Below, piece by piece: positions 11,815 through 27,100 of a stretch of DNA of 64,000 nucleotides (positions are counted from its first letter, which is position 1; each line of letters opens with the position of its first letter). The stretch is from positions 248,796,968 to 248,860,967 of the forward strand of contig CM037878.1 in assembly GCA_021292165.1 (NCBI GenBank), given 5' to 3'. Below the pieces are notes generated by a model. It worked only from the letters and a program-made list of their open reading frames with translations, was not told the origin of the DNA and did not search any database. A program made the translations under genes and the position numbers. This stretch comes from Shinisaurus crocodilurus (lineage: Eukaryota > Chordata > Lepidosauria > Squamata > Shinisauridae).

Positions 11815-12008
11815 ATTTTATTAATGCATTTTTATTTATTCATTTTACAAAAAGGGGTGTGTATTAAATCTTATTGGACAGAAAACGTAACATTACTGCA
11901 TTTATACAAACAGAATTAACAGCTCTGTAACATGACATACATAATGTAAAAAATATATTAAGTACAAAAATTTGATTTGTGTAGAAAATAATTGAACATC
12001 AAGCAAAT
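11815..12008 (-). terminator. IFT57: IFT57 3' UTR and poly(A) signal
   Basis: On the minus strand two overlapping AATAAA hexamers lie at 11831-11840, about 170 nt after the stop. They are the first good signals and would give a short AT-rich 3' UTR. The cleavage site itself is not determined. Confidence 0.6.
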
Positions 12009-12190
12009 TTAATAGGTACCAACGATGGAAGAATCTGGAATTATAGTAGCATGCATATCTCTAGTCATATTTGATTTCTCTTTCAGCTTTGACTGAAGTA
12101 ACGTGTGTTCCACTACGCCAGTTCGTATGTCCATCTGAATGGTTTCTTGCCTCAGTTTGGTTAAAGCTTGTTTAATCTTTACTAAAGGAG
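12009..12190 (-). CDS. IFT57: IFT57 exon 11, terminal coding exon (residues 355-414 and stop)
   Basis: Acceptor TTAACAG|CTCC. It reads APLVKIKQALTKLRQE and then MDIRTGVVEHTLLQSKLKEK, ending SIVGTY and TAA. The last six residues differ from the mammalian C-terminus; the preceding SNMTRDMHAT block is conserved. The 3' UTR runs on to about 11.8 kb. Confidence 0.96.
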
Positions 12191-15100
12191 CTGTTAAAAA
12201 GGAAAATGTAAAACAGTACATTTTTCTGTCAGTCTGCCACACAAAGAAAGGTATTATTTTTTTTCTCATAATTCACTCCCTCTGCTAATCGGGAGAGCTA
12301 AATGAACAATAGAATGACAATACTCTGGAGACAAGACTTTACAGATTCATCATTTCACATGGAAGCTATTTTAAAATTAGAAGATACTCTAGCACCTTCA
12401 TGACATTTTGGATCTGAATATATGCATTAAAATGTACATACATTTTCAGCACTTATAGTGATATTATTAGATGTTATATTTGAGGGAAAGGTTTTGCAAA
12501 AAAAATCTGCACATTTATTTTTCAATATATGCTAGTAGAAATTCCATCAATTTCTCCGAGTACTCAGTATTAAAACAGACTCACAAATCTCAATGGACTA
12601 GAGATGGGATATAGCTACACACAAGAAGCTTTTTTCTCTAATAATGCACCATAAGTCCAAGTAAGGTTTATACTTAAGAGGATTTTAAAATAGAATTAAG
12701 CCACAATAGGCATTTTGTACATGTTTATCTTTTTACCAGCCATGAACATACTTCTGCCTGCATCAGTTATAGAAAGTGCTCAAGAATCACTCCTTGTTTT
12801 CGCAAAGACCCAAGTTAAAGGTACCAACACATGGCACAGAGTTCTGTGCTCCAATAGAACACAGAATCCAAGTGCAACTCAGCTATTCCTTCTGGTTTTG
12901 TTCTGCACTGAGGCTTCCGCACTTGATCTATGGCTAGAGAATTACTAAGCAACTCAGAAGATGAAGCTGAGGAAGGGCCTCAAGGATGACCTTACCTCCA
13001 TCAGTCATACTGCTTCCCTTTTCTTCCATTTCCTGCTTTACCTTCTCTAATTCTTCAGTAATCTTAAGAGAAAAATAATCAAGTTACTTGTTAAATCTAG
13101 AAGAACACATTGAATCTAAAGATATGTCCATCACTTTTACATGGAACAAATAACCCGAATTGTAATCAATCTGATACTGGGGCCCAATGGACCCCTTTAA
13201 AGTCACAGATGGAAATACAGTCGACTGATTTCAAAATGATGCCAGGTTAACATAAAATTAGATGTTATTGGTATCACAGTCCAAAAACATAGCCTAATAT
13301 AGGGGTGGGTAACCTGAGGCCCAGGGGCCAAATCCAGCCTTCCTGGGGGCCAAATCTTCCCCAGATGGCCACGCCTCCTTTTCCAGGCTCCACCCCTTTC
13401 CCCCCAACCACCAATTATTTGAATGGTTTCCCGGTTTTTGTGCATTTTTTCCCCATTCTAAAAGGTTGAAATGCCTCCCCTAAGGTTTGGTTTCTGGCAG
13501 TAAGAGCTTTAAGCTACAATATGCTGGTATTTTTGGCCACATCCCTTTTGACTTGTCTTGCCCACCTCTAAAATGCAGCCCCTGACAGCTTCTCTGAAAT
13601 TGAACTCAGCCCTTGGCCTGAAAAAAGGTTCCTCACCCCTAATCTACCACAAAAACTAATGGGGCATATTGGACCCCACAATGTTAGCTTAAATTCCTCC
13701 TTGGGCTATCAGGGGAAGGGCTGTAGCTCAGCAGTAGAATACAGGCTTTGCATGCAGAAAGTCCCAGGATTTTCTGGGTAGGGCTGGGAATGAATCCTGC
13801 CTGAAAACCTGATGCCTGTCAGTGTCAACAATACTGGGCTAGATGGACTCAGTGATCCAGCTGGCACTATGAAACAACAGATGTATTGTTAACCATGGGT
13901 TGCTTGCCAACACTGTATAATGTAACTAGCGCTTGCTAGGATCTTTTCCCATTGCCCTAACAAACGCAAGTTACACTGTACAAGTGTTGGTTTATGCTGG
14001 CATAACGTCATTAGCGCTAGCTCTGTGGCACAGTGGGATACTACCCATTGTAAACTGCCTAGAGAGCATGAGTTAGTAGATGGGTTATGAATACTCCCAA
14101 TAAATAAATAAAAACTGGTAACTTTCACTTTCTCATTCATTTCAATGGGGGTAAGTCGAATCCCTGATGACTTTGTAAGTTAAACTTTTAAAAAATTGAG
14201 GGAAGGAGAGGAGATGAAACACTAAAGGACAACTGACCCTAAAATTGTAGAGGAGTATATGGAGTATGAAGTGATTTAGGTTTGCTAAAAAAAAGTTTTA
14301 CAAGTATTTCAAACAGCTCTTGGGTCTAAAGCAACCGCACCAGTCTGAGAGGGTTAAGCACTCAGTCTGACATAAAAAGTTTTTGTGCGATGCCACTGTC
14401 TTCTGTTATTTCCTTTACACAACCCATGAGATAAAACCAATCTTCCCATCTAGACTCTCTACCAAGAGCCTCAATCATTCAAATATAACCCAACATTACT
14501 GTGACAAAAGAAGGAAATTCTATAACTTATTAATTAATCACTCTAAGCTTCTATTTGCAGATATCAATGTGGCTACCTTAAAATGGGGATTGTGGCTCAA
14601 CTGGTTGTAGTATATGGACCAGGATTAATACCATTTTGCCATATTAATTATATACCAGAATTGGCATAATTGAAAGGGATAACATCACTGAAAAGCTAGA
14701 GGCTACCACAAACTGTGCATCACTGACTGATTCAGCAAAATTGGCCAATGTTATAGGTGTGAAAGAACAGAACTGTCCTCCATTTTTGTATTTAGTGCAG
14801 TTTCAGAATATTATGAGGTGAAGTGCATGCATGTGCTAATCTATTTCAGCCAAATGGTTCATAATTTAGAGGTCAAAAGTTTAGTTACAATGTAGAGGTC
14901 AGGAAATTGTATTCATACGAGCAGGAGATTATAAAGTTCAACGGAAGGTCAGAGGAAGCAAGGGAGAAAAGTTTGAACCCAGGAAACACAAACTTAAGTT
15001 TGCAGAAGTGAACAAGATACCTACCAGATTGATTGGAGTTGTGGAGAGAGAAAAAAATAATTGTAGAAGATATAAGCCAAAGGCAAAGAAGCAGAAAGGA

Positions 15101-18100
15101 GGAGGAAAAGGAGAGGGAGAAGGAAGGAAGAAAGGAAGCAAGACCAGAGTCCTAGAGGAAAGAAAGTCAGAGCTGCTGGAACTAGAGAACTGATTGAGAC
15201 AGCTGGACCAATGATACTAACAATATCCTGACTTTAAGCCCAAACTGATCACCTAAGATACCGTATGATTTTTAAAGATACATGACTGACAACAGCAGTA
15301 TACTTATTCAACATCAGCTTGTTTCACATAGAGTCTAACTCTCCCCTCACCCTTTCCATGAAGCTTAATGGTAAAAGATTTGTTAAAGCAAGAGCAGATA
15401 AGGAAATATGAGTCCAAAGTCACTATCAGGAGTGGTGATGGGACTCCAGAATCACACACACAGATAGTCAACCAGGCCAGGCTTTTACACTGGCCTGGAG
15501 ATCTTGAATAGGATCCTTGTGCCTTAATAAGCTATCATTACAATAGTCCTGGTTAAAGAAAGGCTTCACTCCTATAATTTCCTTGTTTTGTCTAGACTGG
15601 CATGTAGCCAAGAGAAATATTCGCTTATTCCATCTAGGATCCATCCTTATTCACTTCTCCATCCAGGATCATCAAGAATGCAAGCTGGATTATCAGGAAC
15701 AGGTTCCCTTATTTAGTCTGATTCGGTGCTGATGAAAACACTCCTCAGTGGCTTTGCCTGGCTCATCTAGTCATGCAAAGTTATGCACTCTTTTCATTTA
15801 ATATTAATCATCTTATAAAAAATAAATAATAAAGCTTAATGCTTATGAAAAGTGCTTTGAAAAGGAAGGGCAGTAACTCATTCATCTTGAACAACTTTAC
15901 AGAAGCAGGAATTAAGTAAATTGTTTAACTTAGGAGTTTAGTGAAGTAGCTCAAAGGAGGGAAGTGACAGAAGAACTAGAATTCATGGGCTGGATCAGAT
16001 TTAGGCATATGCAACTGGGTTGCAGAAGCAGACTTTCTCCCCCCCCCCCCCGCCGCCTCATGAAAATGCTCCACGGAGGGTCAGGAGACCCTGCTGAATG
16101 GGGTGGGCAGTGGTGGTGGTGGGATGAAGAGGAGAGATCCCCCAAAATTGGGTGGAAGCACCTTCTATGAGTGGAGTCCTTCTATCAACACAAGGCAGAT
16201 CTTGGATCCAACCCAAGTTTTCACTCTCAAACCATTCAGGATTTCAAAACATATGTCTTTGCAATACACCAGGTCCACACAGTTACTTGGGAGTCAGCCC
16301 CACTGCTTACTTTTGATTAGACATACATGCAAGCTATATACAAAAACTAACTGTATAGAATGAAGTGGGAGGGGCTGTAGATCAGTGGTAGAGCACATGC
16401 TTTGTATGCAAAAGGTCCCAGGTTTGATCCCCATCATCTCCAGGAAGGAAAGGAAAAGTTCCTGCCTGAAACCCTGGAGAAATGGTCTGACTCAGTACAA
16501 GGCAGCTTCCCATGTTCCTAAGTGCTTGCTGGCTTAACACTGTTGTTTTAAGATTTTTCAGATATTGGACGGACAAACGCATACACACATTCATTATCTG
16601 GAATTTGACAATACCACACAATTTTTTGAAAAAAAGGTCTACCTCTGACAGAATTCTAGTCCTCTCTGTCACACCTCCACTTCCTTGTTGGTATTTCTCT
16701 TTGGCCTGTGAAGAAAAAAAGAAATGTTTTACCATGAGAACAGACTGGAATGTGAAAATGTCCTCTTTCAGACAGGTAACTCTAAATTATTATTAATTAA
16801 TAAATTTACAGAACACCATATTTAAAAATATCTGTAAGTGTTTTACAAAGAGAATACATTAACATAAAATATTTGTAAAAAAATTTTAAACCAAGTATTC
16901 ACGGTACTATAATTAACAAACAGACTAGGCAGCACAATCAATCAGGGAAGGCCTCAGTAAAAAGATGGATCTTTAATTGGCGCCTAAAGGATGCCACAGT
17001 TAGTGCCTCTAGAATACCAGGGGAGAGGGCGTCGGCACCACCACAGAGAAGGCCTGATTCTGGGTTGCTGCAAAATGGAAGACTGCATGGTACAACCAGC
17101 ATGGCCTCCTTCAATTATCTTAATGATCACACGCCTATACTGGGGAAGGCAATCCTGCAGGTAACCTGTGCCCAAGCTGTTCAGGGCTTTATATGCCAAC
17201 AGCAAGATCTTGAACTTAGCTCTGTAGCTAATAGGTAACCATTGCAGTTGCTTCAACACTGGTGCAAGATGTGCATGGCCAAGTGCCCCCCACTCAGCAT
17301 CCTGGCTGCCACATTCTGCACCAGCTGCAGCATTCGGAACAAGCCCAAGGACAGCCCCACATAAAGCACATTACAGTAGTCTAAGTGTGAGGTTAGACTT
17401 GTATGATCTGATCTATAATTTAAATGCTTTAAAAGCCAATTTGAAATGTCTTATGTCTTATGTTTATATCTTTTGCAGCACATGAGTAAAACTTACAGCT
17501 TGAGTTTAACAGTAAAAATGTACAGTTAATACAGGAAGAGGCACCACTACTGTCTCCCAGCAGCAGTCCATGATTTCTGGGGAGAAAAAAAGAGCATCAG
17601 TTGTTACCTCACTCAGAAGTGCCTGTGCAGAACGATACTCTTGAACCAAATGCTCTAGTTGGTTGTTGATGTACTTTTCTCGACTGCTAACCTTTTCCAG
17701 AGTTCTGCTGATTTCGTTATGAAGTTTGTCAAGATAACCCTGTAACAGTATTACATGAGTCAGTTACCACTGAAAACTGGCTGGGATCCAAAGAGCTACT
17801 TCAGGCATGCTCAAGAGCTTTGGCATGCTTAGTGGCACTTTTGACTTTTTTTTCTTTGACCATCCAACTCTGAACTAATATCCAAACCACTTTTAAAAGT
17901 CCTCTCCATTTCAAAATTACCTTTCTATGCAGCGCTGAAGGGGGGAAGGGCAGGAGTTACTGCTAGAGAACTAGAAATACAAAGGCCAATCATTATTTAA
18001 TACATTCACTCAAGCTTTCATAACTCTTCAAGTAGTTATGAATGAATTTTTAAAGAACGAAATGGCATCTATGTTCTGTTCTTAGTATTATGACTTACTT

Positions 18101-21100
18101 TCTGACAGTGACTCATCAACCAATGTGTCAAATAGTCATCACTGAACAAATTGTACAATTTGAGTTCTGCTTTGAAGTTCAATGAATGCTGTAACAAAAA
18201 TGGTGAATGTTGTAGCTGTCTATGGCCCCATTCAAATGACCCAGGTTTTTTTAAAACCTGGGTTAAGTGTGATGTGTGAACCTGGAATTCTGGGTTGTTG
18301 GGGGAGAAACAACCTAGAGTTTTAACCCATCATTAAACAGCTCTCACTATTTGCCATCACCAGCTAAAAGCCACTTCTCTTGGAGGGAAAAACTGGCCAC
18401 ATCAAGATCAGAAAGGAACCTCATTTGGAAGCAGAGCTTTGATCCCTACACCCAATTACTTATAGTAGCGTCTCCAAATTTCCACTATATAAAATGAGCA
18501 TCAGCTGGCAGAGAAAGCCTAGCTCCAGAGAAACCCAGATGTCTAGCAAAAGCAGCTTTTCTTGGTCTCATCCAAGAAGCTCTGGGGAAAGGTGATGCTA
18601 CAGAACTTGCAAAAGCCTGCTGCTGCAGGAAACAAAGAGTTGTGTTTCCTCCTGACAGAAGCCATAAATAACCAACACCAAGCAATACCAAGAGCTTTGG
18701 TAGCGAATGACTCACAAGCACTTAAAAGGGACTGCACACAGAGTGAAAGTTCTCCAGTAAGAATCCCCTGAACTACCACAGGTAGTTAAAACTCCTCCAC
18801 GTTTGAATTACTTGCATGTATCAGAGACTTACCCTGGTATCTTTTAAAGCAGATTCAATTCCATCTTGGTGCTGATGCATTTGATCTACATGGATTCGCC
18901 AGTCCTACAATTTAAAATACGGAGGGTTTTATACACAAAGTTGCAATTTACTTCATACCTGCCTCATCATGCCTGGGAAAGGTTGCAGCCAGTGTGGCGT
19001 AGTGGTGAGAGTGTTGGACTGGGACTTGGGAGATCTGGGTTCTAGTCCCTGCTCAGCCATGAAACTCACTGGGTGACTTTGGGCCAGTCACTGACTCTCA
19101 GCCTAACCTACCTCACAGGGTTGTTGTGAGGATAAAATGGAGAGGAGGAGGATTATGTAAGCCGCCTTGGGTTCCTTACAGGAAAAAAGGTGGGGTATAA
19201 ATATAATAAAAATAAATAAATAAATAAATCTATAAAAGGTGGCATGTTTCAAGACTGCTGTATTAGAATGATGTAATCTAAAACCATGTGATACATCTGT
19301 GCTCCAAAAAAACTGAGCATCACTGCCAATAGATAAAAGGCAACAGTGATTGCAACTGGTTGTTTGTTTGTGAATATTCTTGTTCCAGAAATAATTTTAA
19401 CCGAGTGCTCTAGGCACTAATATTGATTCCAACTCCACTCTCTTCTTCTGGTATATAAAAACAGGGTGAGAATGTATTTACTAAGTAATCAAAACTTCTC
19501 CTCATTACCACCACCACATTATAGCTGAAGTTAGCAGTGACAGAATTTTAGGTACTTTACAGACCATAAAATTGCAATTATCAGTGCCCAGAGATCTAAG
19601 AAGGGGAAAGGATTTGCCAAAGTTAACTCATAACGAGCAGCCTAAAGGAGGTTTTTTCAGACATGATGGGCTCGCATGGTCAAACTTCAGCTGAAAATGA
19701 CTGGATGAACCACCCTTGTGTGGAAGATATCCAAATGTTCTAGCTAACATGGAAAGTGGGAGAATGGAAATAAACGGAATGCTCATTTGATCCAACATTG
19801 CATGTTCAGACTTCTGCTCATGCAACTGAACTTTCCCATCTGCTGCCCCCCCCCCCCGGCAGCCCCTTGCACCCCATATCTACTCCAGAGTGTCTCCCAA
19901 ACCTCCAGAGGGACATGGGGCGCTACAGTGGGGGAGGGGGAATCTGTTCCACTGATGGATGCTGTTTGGTTGGGGGAAGTTGCTACTTGGATACCACCCT
20001 CATCTTATATTTGTATTCCATACTTCCTCTAAGGAGACTCAGAGAGCTATTTTAGCCTAACAAGAAGTCTGTACAATAGGATAGAGGCCAAATTCTAGTG
20101 ACCACCATAACTCAATGGAAATATGAACCTAGGTGCCCTCTGGACAAATCCCTTCAGGGGGCATCCCACCACACTTATCTCCAATCTGTTATCGGAGATA
20201 ATGGTGGGGATTTATCTCAGATCAGAGATAGCAGCAGGGATGTGGGGTGGTGGGGGTTAGGATGTGTCCACGCTAGTGAGAGGAGCTGCTCTTCCCTGCA
20301 CCGACAGGTCTCCTTTTGCCTCGCCTGTCCCGCCTCCTTCCCACAATGGAGGAAGGAGGCAGGTCAGGGGAAGAGGCTGAGACCCCTTCACTTCTATAAT
20401 GGAGGAGCGAAGGAGACCCAGCCAATTCCCCTGCCCCCTTCCCCCATTTTGGGAAGGAGGCAGGGCAGGCAAAGACAGGGCAGAGCCGGTCAGGTCCCTG
20501 TCACTGCTCCGGAGGAATGATGGAATCCCTGCTGGCTCTGCTTCACCCTTCCCACTTCCTTCTCCCATTGCAGAAAGGGAGCAAAACCAGGGCAGCGCCA
20601 ACTCAGTCCCTGTTGCTCCTCCTTGGAGGAGTGAAGGGGACTCATCCAGCTTGGCTTTGCTGCATGCAACTTTCCCACTTAGGGGAGCCCCATGTGCAGC
20701 AAAGCCAAGTCAGCTGAGTTCCCTTCGCGAGGACCCAGCCAGCTCTCCTTTGTTACATGCGTGCTTTCCTTAACCTGGAAAGCCCGTGTACAGTGAAACC
20801 TGGTCCTTGGCACAAGCACAAGGCAGACAGTCTGCCCAGCCCTTGGGCCAGGCAACATATGGTGTCAGGTGGCCGTGTCCCACTGATGCCATATGGTCCA
20901 CAGAGGGCTTGGGGGCATCATATGGCCCTCCACCCAAAACTAGATCTGCACCCCTGCTCTAGGCATCACACCACACCAGATGTGAAGCAAAAGAGCAAAA
21001 AGAAAAATATAAGTGAAATTATACTTATGAGCAGAGAGCCTACTTCTTAGAGCAGAGAGCCTACTTCTTAGAAACAGAAGACAAGGTGGTAAAACCCATG

Positions 21101-24100
21101 TTGGAGCTGAATGCTTCATTTTAAAGAAAGTTCCTTACACACAGGAATTTTACATGTCAGTAGAAAACTATGTTAAAAACCCACTTCCTCGACATTTAGT
21201 TTTCTACATGTAGTGGTTTTTTTCTTAGAGTAATGCTCAGTCATGTTTCCACACACCCCTCCATGCCAACCTGCAGTCCGAAGTGGTACAGCTCAGAAAC
21301 CTCATATCCTCTTAGCGAGAACTATGTCTGTAAGAAGCAGGGGCCTGAATTTAACACACAAGGTGGAAAGGAGACAGTGTGGACCTTAAGTAAAGGGAGG
21401 CAGGAAAGCCACAGGATCTTTTTTAGAGGAGTCCTGGATCAACCAAGAGGTAAAAGAATGGAGGGGGAAGAAGGACAGCAGAAAGGAATTCTATTAGTTG
21501 AATGAGGGAAGTAAATAGAGTAATCCCTTTAGAATCTGGAATAATCACTTCGCTAATTTCATGATGGTTTAGTACAAACTCTGAGATGATGTAGTTATCT
21601 GGTGACCTCACTGCATACTAGTTTCAGCAATCTCTAATTTTTCTATCTTTATTAGGTAGCAATCCTGTGGTCCCTAGATAGCATCTGAGGGAGCGTAGGA
21701 TAGTTCGGATTCCCAGATTCGAGGTCAGATACAGAGCTCCAACCCCAAAACTGGGAATCTGAGCTCCAGCCCCCCTCCCCCTTGCAGCTGGTGTGAAAGA
21801 ACCGTGCTAGCTGCTCTCCGAGGTCAAGAGAGCAACCTCAGGGAGGGGAAGAAGGGGGCATTTCAGGGGGGCAGGGAGGGGAAGAGACTGGAGAGGCCAG
21901 GATACGAGCTATCCTCTCCAGCCTCCTTCCCTCTCCTTCCGAGACGGTCCAGCTAGATGGGCGAAAAAGCCTGTCTAGTGGAAAATGCAGGATGGGAGGA
22001 ATGGGGAGGTGAAGATTGCATCTGCTACTTTTCCCACTCTGCATTGGATGATGGTGAGCCTGAGAGTTTGGGGGCTTAGGGCCATCACCGTAGGATTGTG
22101 CCCTTAGTTGAGATAACCAACTCAGCAATGAATACTTTAGTGGTGCACGCTACAAACATAATATTGTTGATATCCTGAGGAGAAAGCAGCGATGTGACTT
22201 AGCAATGCACTGGATGTGTGGAATATAACCCCAAGGTTTCAACATTTTGCAGACCGGAAAGATAGCTGAATCCTAGAGAGATGAGTGGCAGGGGGAGGAG
22301 AATTGGGTGAGAATAGCTCCATCTTCAGCATGCTCAGCAGAAAAGAAAATGGAAAGAAACCAGAGTAAAATATCAGCAACACATTTAAACATAGCTATAG
22401 AAGTGAAAAGTTATGAGTAAGAGGGTAAGTTAAGCATCAAATGGTAATTGTACCCATGTACATGAATGTGAACTGCGAAAGAGTGTGTGTTGAAGGAGAA
22501 GAATCGGGAACCAAGGAAAGAACCTTGCAAGGACCCACCAAGAGTCATGCAAGCACAAACAGAAGAACACAGTCACAAGTGGCAAGAGGGGTGTGCGTGC
22601 GTGCACATGTGCAATATGAGAGTGATCAATGCCACCAAAAGATGGTAGAGCTCGGTTAGGGTACAGCAGAATGCATCAGGCAAAAGAAATGCTGTAGAAC
22701 AGTGTTCTCCAACCTTGGGTCCCCAGATGTTTTTGGCCTATATAAGTATAATAGCTGGCTGGGTCATGCTGGGAGTTGTAGGCCAAAAGCATAGCTGGCT
22801 GGGTCATGCTGGGAGTTGTAGGCCAAAAACATCTGGGGACCCAAGGTTGGAGAACACAGCTGTAGGAGATCTAGAGGATTGGAGGGCTGCATATAGGAAC
22901 AGCACATAGAGCAACACAGCAGCAGCAGGACTACACAATGAAAAGATGCAGAAGGCAAAAACCACTGAGTGCAAAAATAATTTGATGCCAGTCCAATACC
23001 AGACATGTGGCTTGAACATCTAGTTCTTCCTCAGGGGAAATTGTCCAACAGTTGAACTAATACGAAGACACTGTTCTAATCAGCTTTACTGTTCATAAAA
23101 AGTTGGGTTTTTTTCAAGCTTGGCTAAACAAGATAGATCTGAACATCTAAAGTTTAAGAACTCCAAGTGCTCCTCTTAATAGCTCTTAAAAATCTGTTTG
23201 CTTATACATCCTCACTGCATTCAAAAAGATACTTATGTTTAAAAACTGTAAACATGTTTATGCTGTAACACAAGTACTTTATTTGTAGATGCTAATTTAT
23301 TTTTAAGTGCTCTGTTATCAGTGAAATAGCTTTAATCACACTTCATATTTAACTGTGATATCTTGCAGAAGGAAAGGCAACTGGGAGCTTTGATTCAGTA
23401 GATCTGGAACACCTGCTCAAAGTTCTTTAAAATCTGTTGATTACAATCTGGGTCTTTAAAAACATACACATGCATGCACACCAAGGGCAGGTTGTTTCGG
23501 GAAGTAGGTTTATTGAATTAGTGGCAGTACAGCAGTATAGGCTAGTCCTTACCCACCTTGTTATCAGTTCTGATGGTAACTTTCAATTGAGGAAGAACCC
23601 GTTCCACTTCAAGGTTCCACTCAGCTGCATCTACTGTGGATTCTAAAATCTCTTCTTGCTTTGACTCATTCATGTCCTTTCAATAAATGTATATGAAACA
23701 TATTAGCAAATGTTCAAATTACAAGTCACAGTAGTCCCACATAGAACACATACTCCTTACACCAATTCAAAGACCTGCTATGCCAGCACAAGTGCTGAAG
23801 ACAAAGTGTGTTAACAGTTATATTACTACTAAAAGATGTCCTGAAAGATGACAGGATTGCAGCATTGCAGGGATACATGTCAGTGCAAATGGAGGGCAGA
23901 CTAACTGCAATATCACTGCTACTTTGCAACTTCGTGTAAGAAACAGGTCTACAGATAATTAATATGTGGAAATCCCTGGCATTATCTGTCTTATTACTTT
24001 AACAGTTTAGTAAAGACATTAGTATATGAACATTTGATTTGTAGGAAAGTAAGTATAAAAAGGAGTAAATGCCTTCCTGATTATTTCTTTATATATATAT

Positions 24101-27100
24101 ATATATATATAGACTAGAGTTAATTATTCATTGTGCATTCAACAATGCTAAAGTTAATTAAATTGAACTTCAACTGACATTTTAACTTTTGATATAGTTC
24201 ACATCCGCTACAGTTGTTTTGTAAAATTAATGGCATGTGGGTTTAAAATAGGAAAAATACCAGTCACAGGCTTGCATCCAAAGATACACAAGAGGAACTC
24301 AGGCATGCAATGGGGCTTTCTCCATCAACATTCCCCTTCCAAAGCTCCCTGCATCCATTCCCACAAACCCACACACACACACTTGCTTAAGGATTCAGGT
24401 ACAGACAGCTGCAGAAGGAGGAAAAACACCTTGCGTGAACAGAAATGCCTTTCACGTGCACAACAGCACCTTTAGATCCAGTGCTCAATGCTAGCTGAAG
24501 AGTAAAACACTTACTGATTTGTATGTTTGTGCCTTCAAAACATTCAGGTCAATGTAGTTTTCCTCATTGTCTGTCTCTTCTTCCTTAAAACATATAAAAT
24601 ATTATTTAGCAAGACATGCAAGATTGTGGTTTAAAAATGGTTTTCTGAACGATATCATAACCTTCGCCAAAGTAAACTGAAGCGTGGTATTATGTACTGA
24701 TACTGCAATATACTATCCACAGAGCTTTTTGAGAGCTTCACTATTTTAGCAATCATTACCTCAAAAGCGTTGCCCTTCCTTGTATTAAAATACAACCTGT
24801 GGCTGATTCACGTAAGCCATTTGCGAGCAATCCTATCTACTACCCTCTAGGCATGCATGTTATGGACAATGTAACATGGTAATCGTGGGTGCAGCTGGCA
24901 GTGATCCCTGAGACTGTGACAGCTGGTAAACAGCTGGTGCATTAACAGGAATTGCTGCCAGCTATATCAGTGATGATTTTCATTTGATAGAGTAACATTT
25001 GGCCATGTGACCATGAGCCTGAGGATGGCTTGGGCAACTAATATACAGAGCAAACATTCTAGTGTACATGGCCCTTAGATTTGCAGCAGTTTATACCAGC
25101 TTTTTCACAATCATTCAGGTAACACTTTCCTTTGCTAAGTTAAAGTTAAAGGTGCCTAAGCAAGACAGTTTGAAGTCAATTGGACTGTACTGTACTCCAC
25201 TCCAAGTCCTGTGGTTAATGTCTGGTCTACACTTGCAACAGGAGGAAGTGGAAGACCTGGTTCACACATACCATTTCTTGAACTGTGGGCTGTCGTTATG
25301 TGCAAACCCAGAACTATGGGTTGATAACCACGAACCCATGAAGAGATCCCTGGTTTGTTGTTGGGTTGTGAACTATGGGTTGTTTAAACCATGAGTTTTT
25401 GTTATGTCCAAACCCAGAATTGTGGGTTATTCATGGGTTGTTTCACCAGGCTACAGAGGCAGTGGGCAAGAGTGGTCAAAAATTATATTTCTTTGCCACC
25501 ATTGCATCCACTCAAGTTGCCCAGTGGAGTTTTTTCAGGTGGTCAGAGAACAGTTACAGACTGGCCTACAAGAAGAGGTGGTGAACCACTCAATAGCCTG
25601 CTGTGACCAATTTGCTCAACACTTTGCAGATAAAATCAATTGTATCTGTGCCGGCTTGAATGCCATAATGGATACAGATCCAGCAAATGTAACTTTGCCT
25701 CCTGCTTGTCCAGTTATAATGAATACTTTCCCATTTGTGCAGCCCAAGGCTATGGACAGGATCCTTGGAGAGGTGAGGGGGCGATTGGCTGAGTAAGGAT
25801 AGTGGTGAATGCCTCTTTATGGCAAGGTGTGATCCTGTCTTGCCTAAAAGAGGCAGTGGTAAGAACTTTGTTAAAGAAAACCCTCCCCGAACCCCACTGT
25901 ACTGGATAATTTCTGCTGGTCTTCAATATTCCATTCTTGGGCAAGGTGCTAGAGAGTGTGGTGGCTTCTGAGCTCCAGGGATTTCTGGAAGGGACAGATT
26001 ATCTAGACCCATTTCAATCTGGCTTCAAGCCTGGTTATGGGACAGAATGACTTTGGTCGCCTTGGTGGAAAATCTATGCCAGTAATTGGACGGGGGAGTG
26101 TGCCCCTGTTAGTTCTGCTGGATCTTTTGGCGGCTTTCAATACCATCGACCATGATAACCTTCTGAGGCATCTGTCTGAGGTGGGACTGGGAAGCACTGT
26201 TATACAATGGCTCCAGTCCTTCTTCGAGGGGTGATCTTAGAAAGCGATGGAGGGGATTCCTGTTCAATGTTGGGGCTGTTGGCCTGTGGTGTCCCTCAGG
26301 GTTCCATCTTATCCCCCATATTAACATATACATAAAGCTGCAGGGAGAAATTGTCCAGAGTTTTGGGTTCACTGTCACTGGTATGCTGATGACACCCAAC
26401 TCTATCTCTCCTTTCCATCTAAATCCAAGGAAGCTGTTCTGCTTCTAAATCAGTGCCTGATGTCGGTAATGGACTGGAGGGGGGCAAACAAATTGAAGCT
26501 TAATCCAAACAAGACAGAGGTGCTTTTGTAGTTTAAATGCGTTTCAGCGATTAGGGATTCAACCTGTGTTAGATGGGGTTACATGCCTCCTGAAGACTCA
26601 GGTTCACAGTTTGGGTGTACTCTTGGACTCTGCCCTGAACCTGGATGCCCAGGTCTCGGCGGTGGCCAGGAGTGTGTTTGCACAGCTGAGGCTAGTGCGT
26701 CAACCATGCCTGTTCCTAGAGATGTCTGATCTGGCCACAGTCATGCATGCCTTAGATACAACCTGTTTGGGCTACTGCAACATGCTCTATGTGAGGCTGC
26801 CTTCGAAAACTGTTCGGAAACTTTAGAATGTTATGGCCAGACTGTTGACAAGGGCTGGTTTCAGTGAGCATGAGACTCCCTTGTTATAGCAGCTTCAATG
26901 GCTACCAGTCTGTTTCTGGGCAGAATTCAAAGGGTTGATTACAACCTATAAATCCCATACAGCTTGAGACTAAGCTACCTGAAACACCACCTTCTCCCAT
27001 ATGAGCCTGCCCTGTTCTTAAGATCTTCCGGAGAGGCCCTCCTATCGAGACCGCCACCATCAGAGGCATGTTTGGTGACGACATGAGAGAGGGCCTTTTT

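Noticed and set aside
16366..16450. A genuine tRNA gene (also at 13707, 1900-1982 and 2690-2778)
   Set aside because: A and B boxes are present but a full cloverleaf with acceptor stem is not, and the sequence continues into the SINE body.
20098..20773. Overlapping Pro/Ser-rich frames on both strands
   Set aside because: They come from the degenerate hairpin tandem array.
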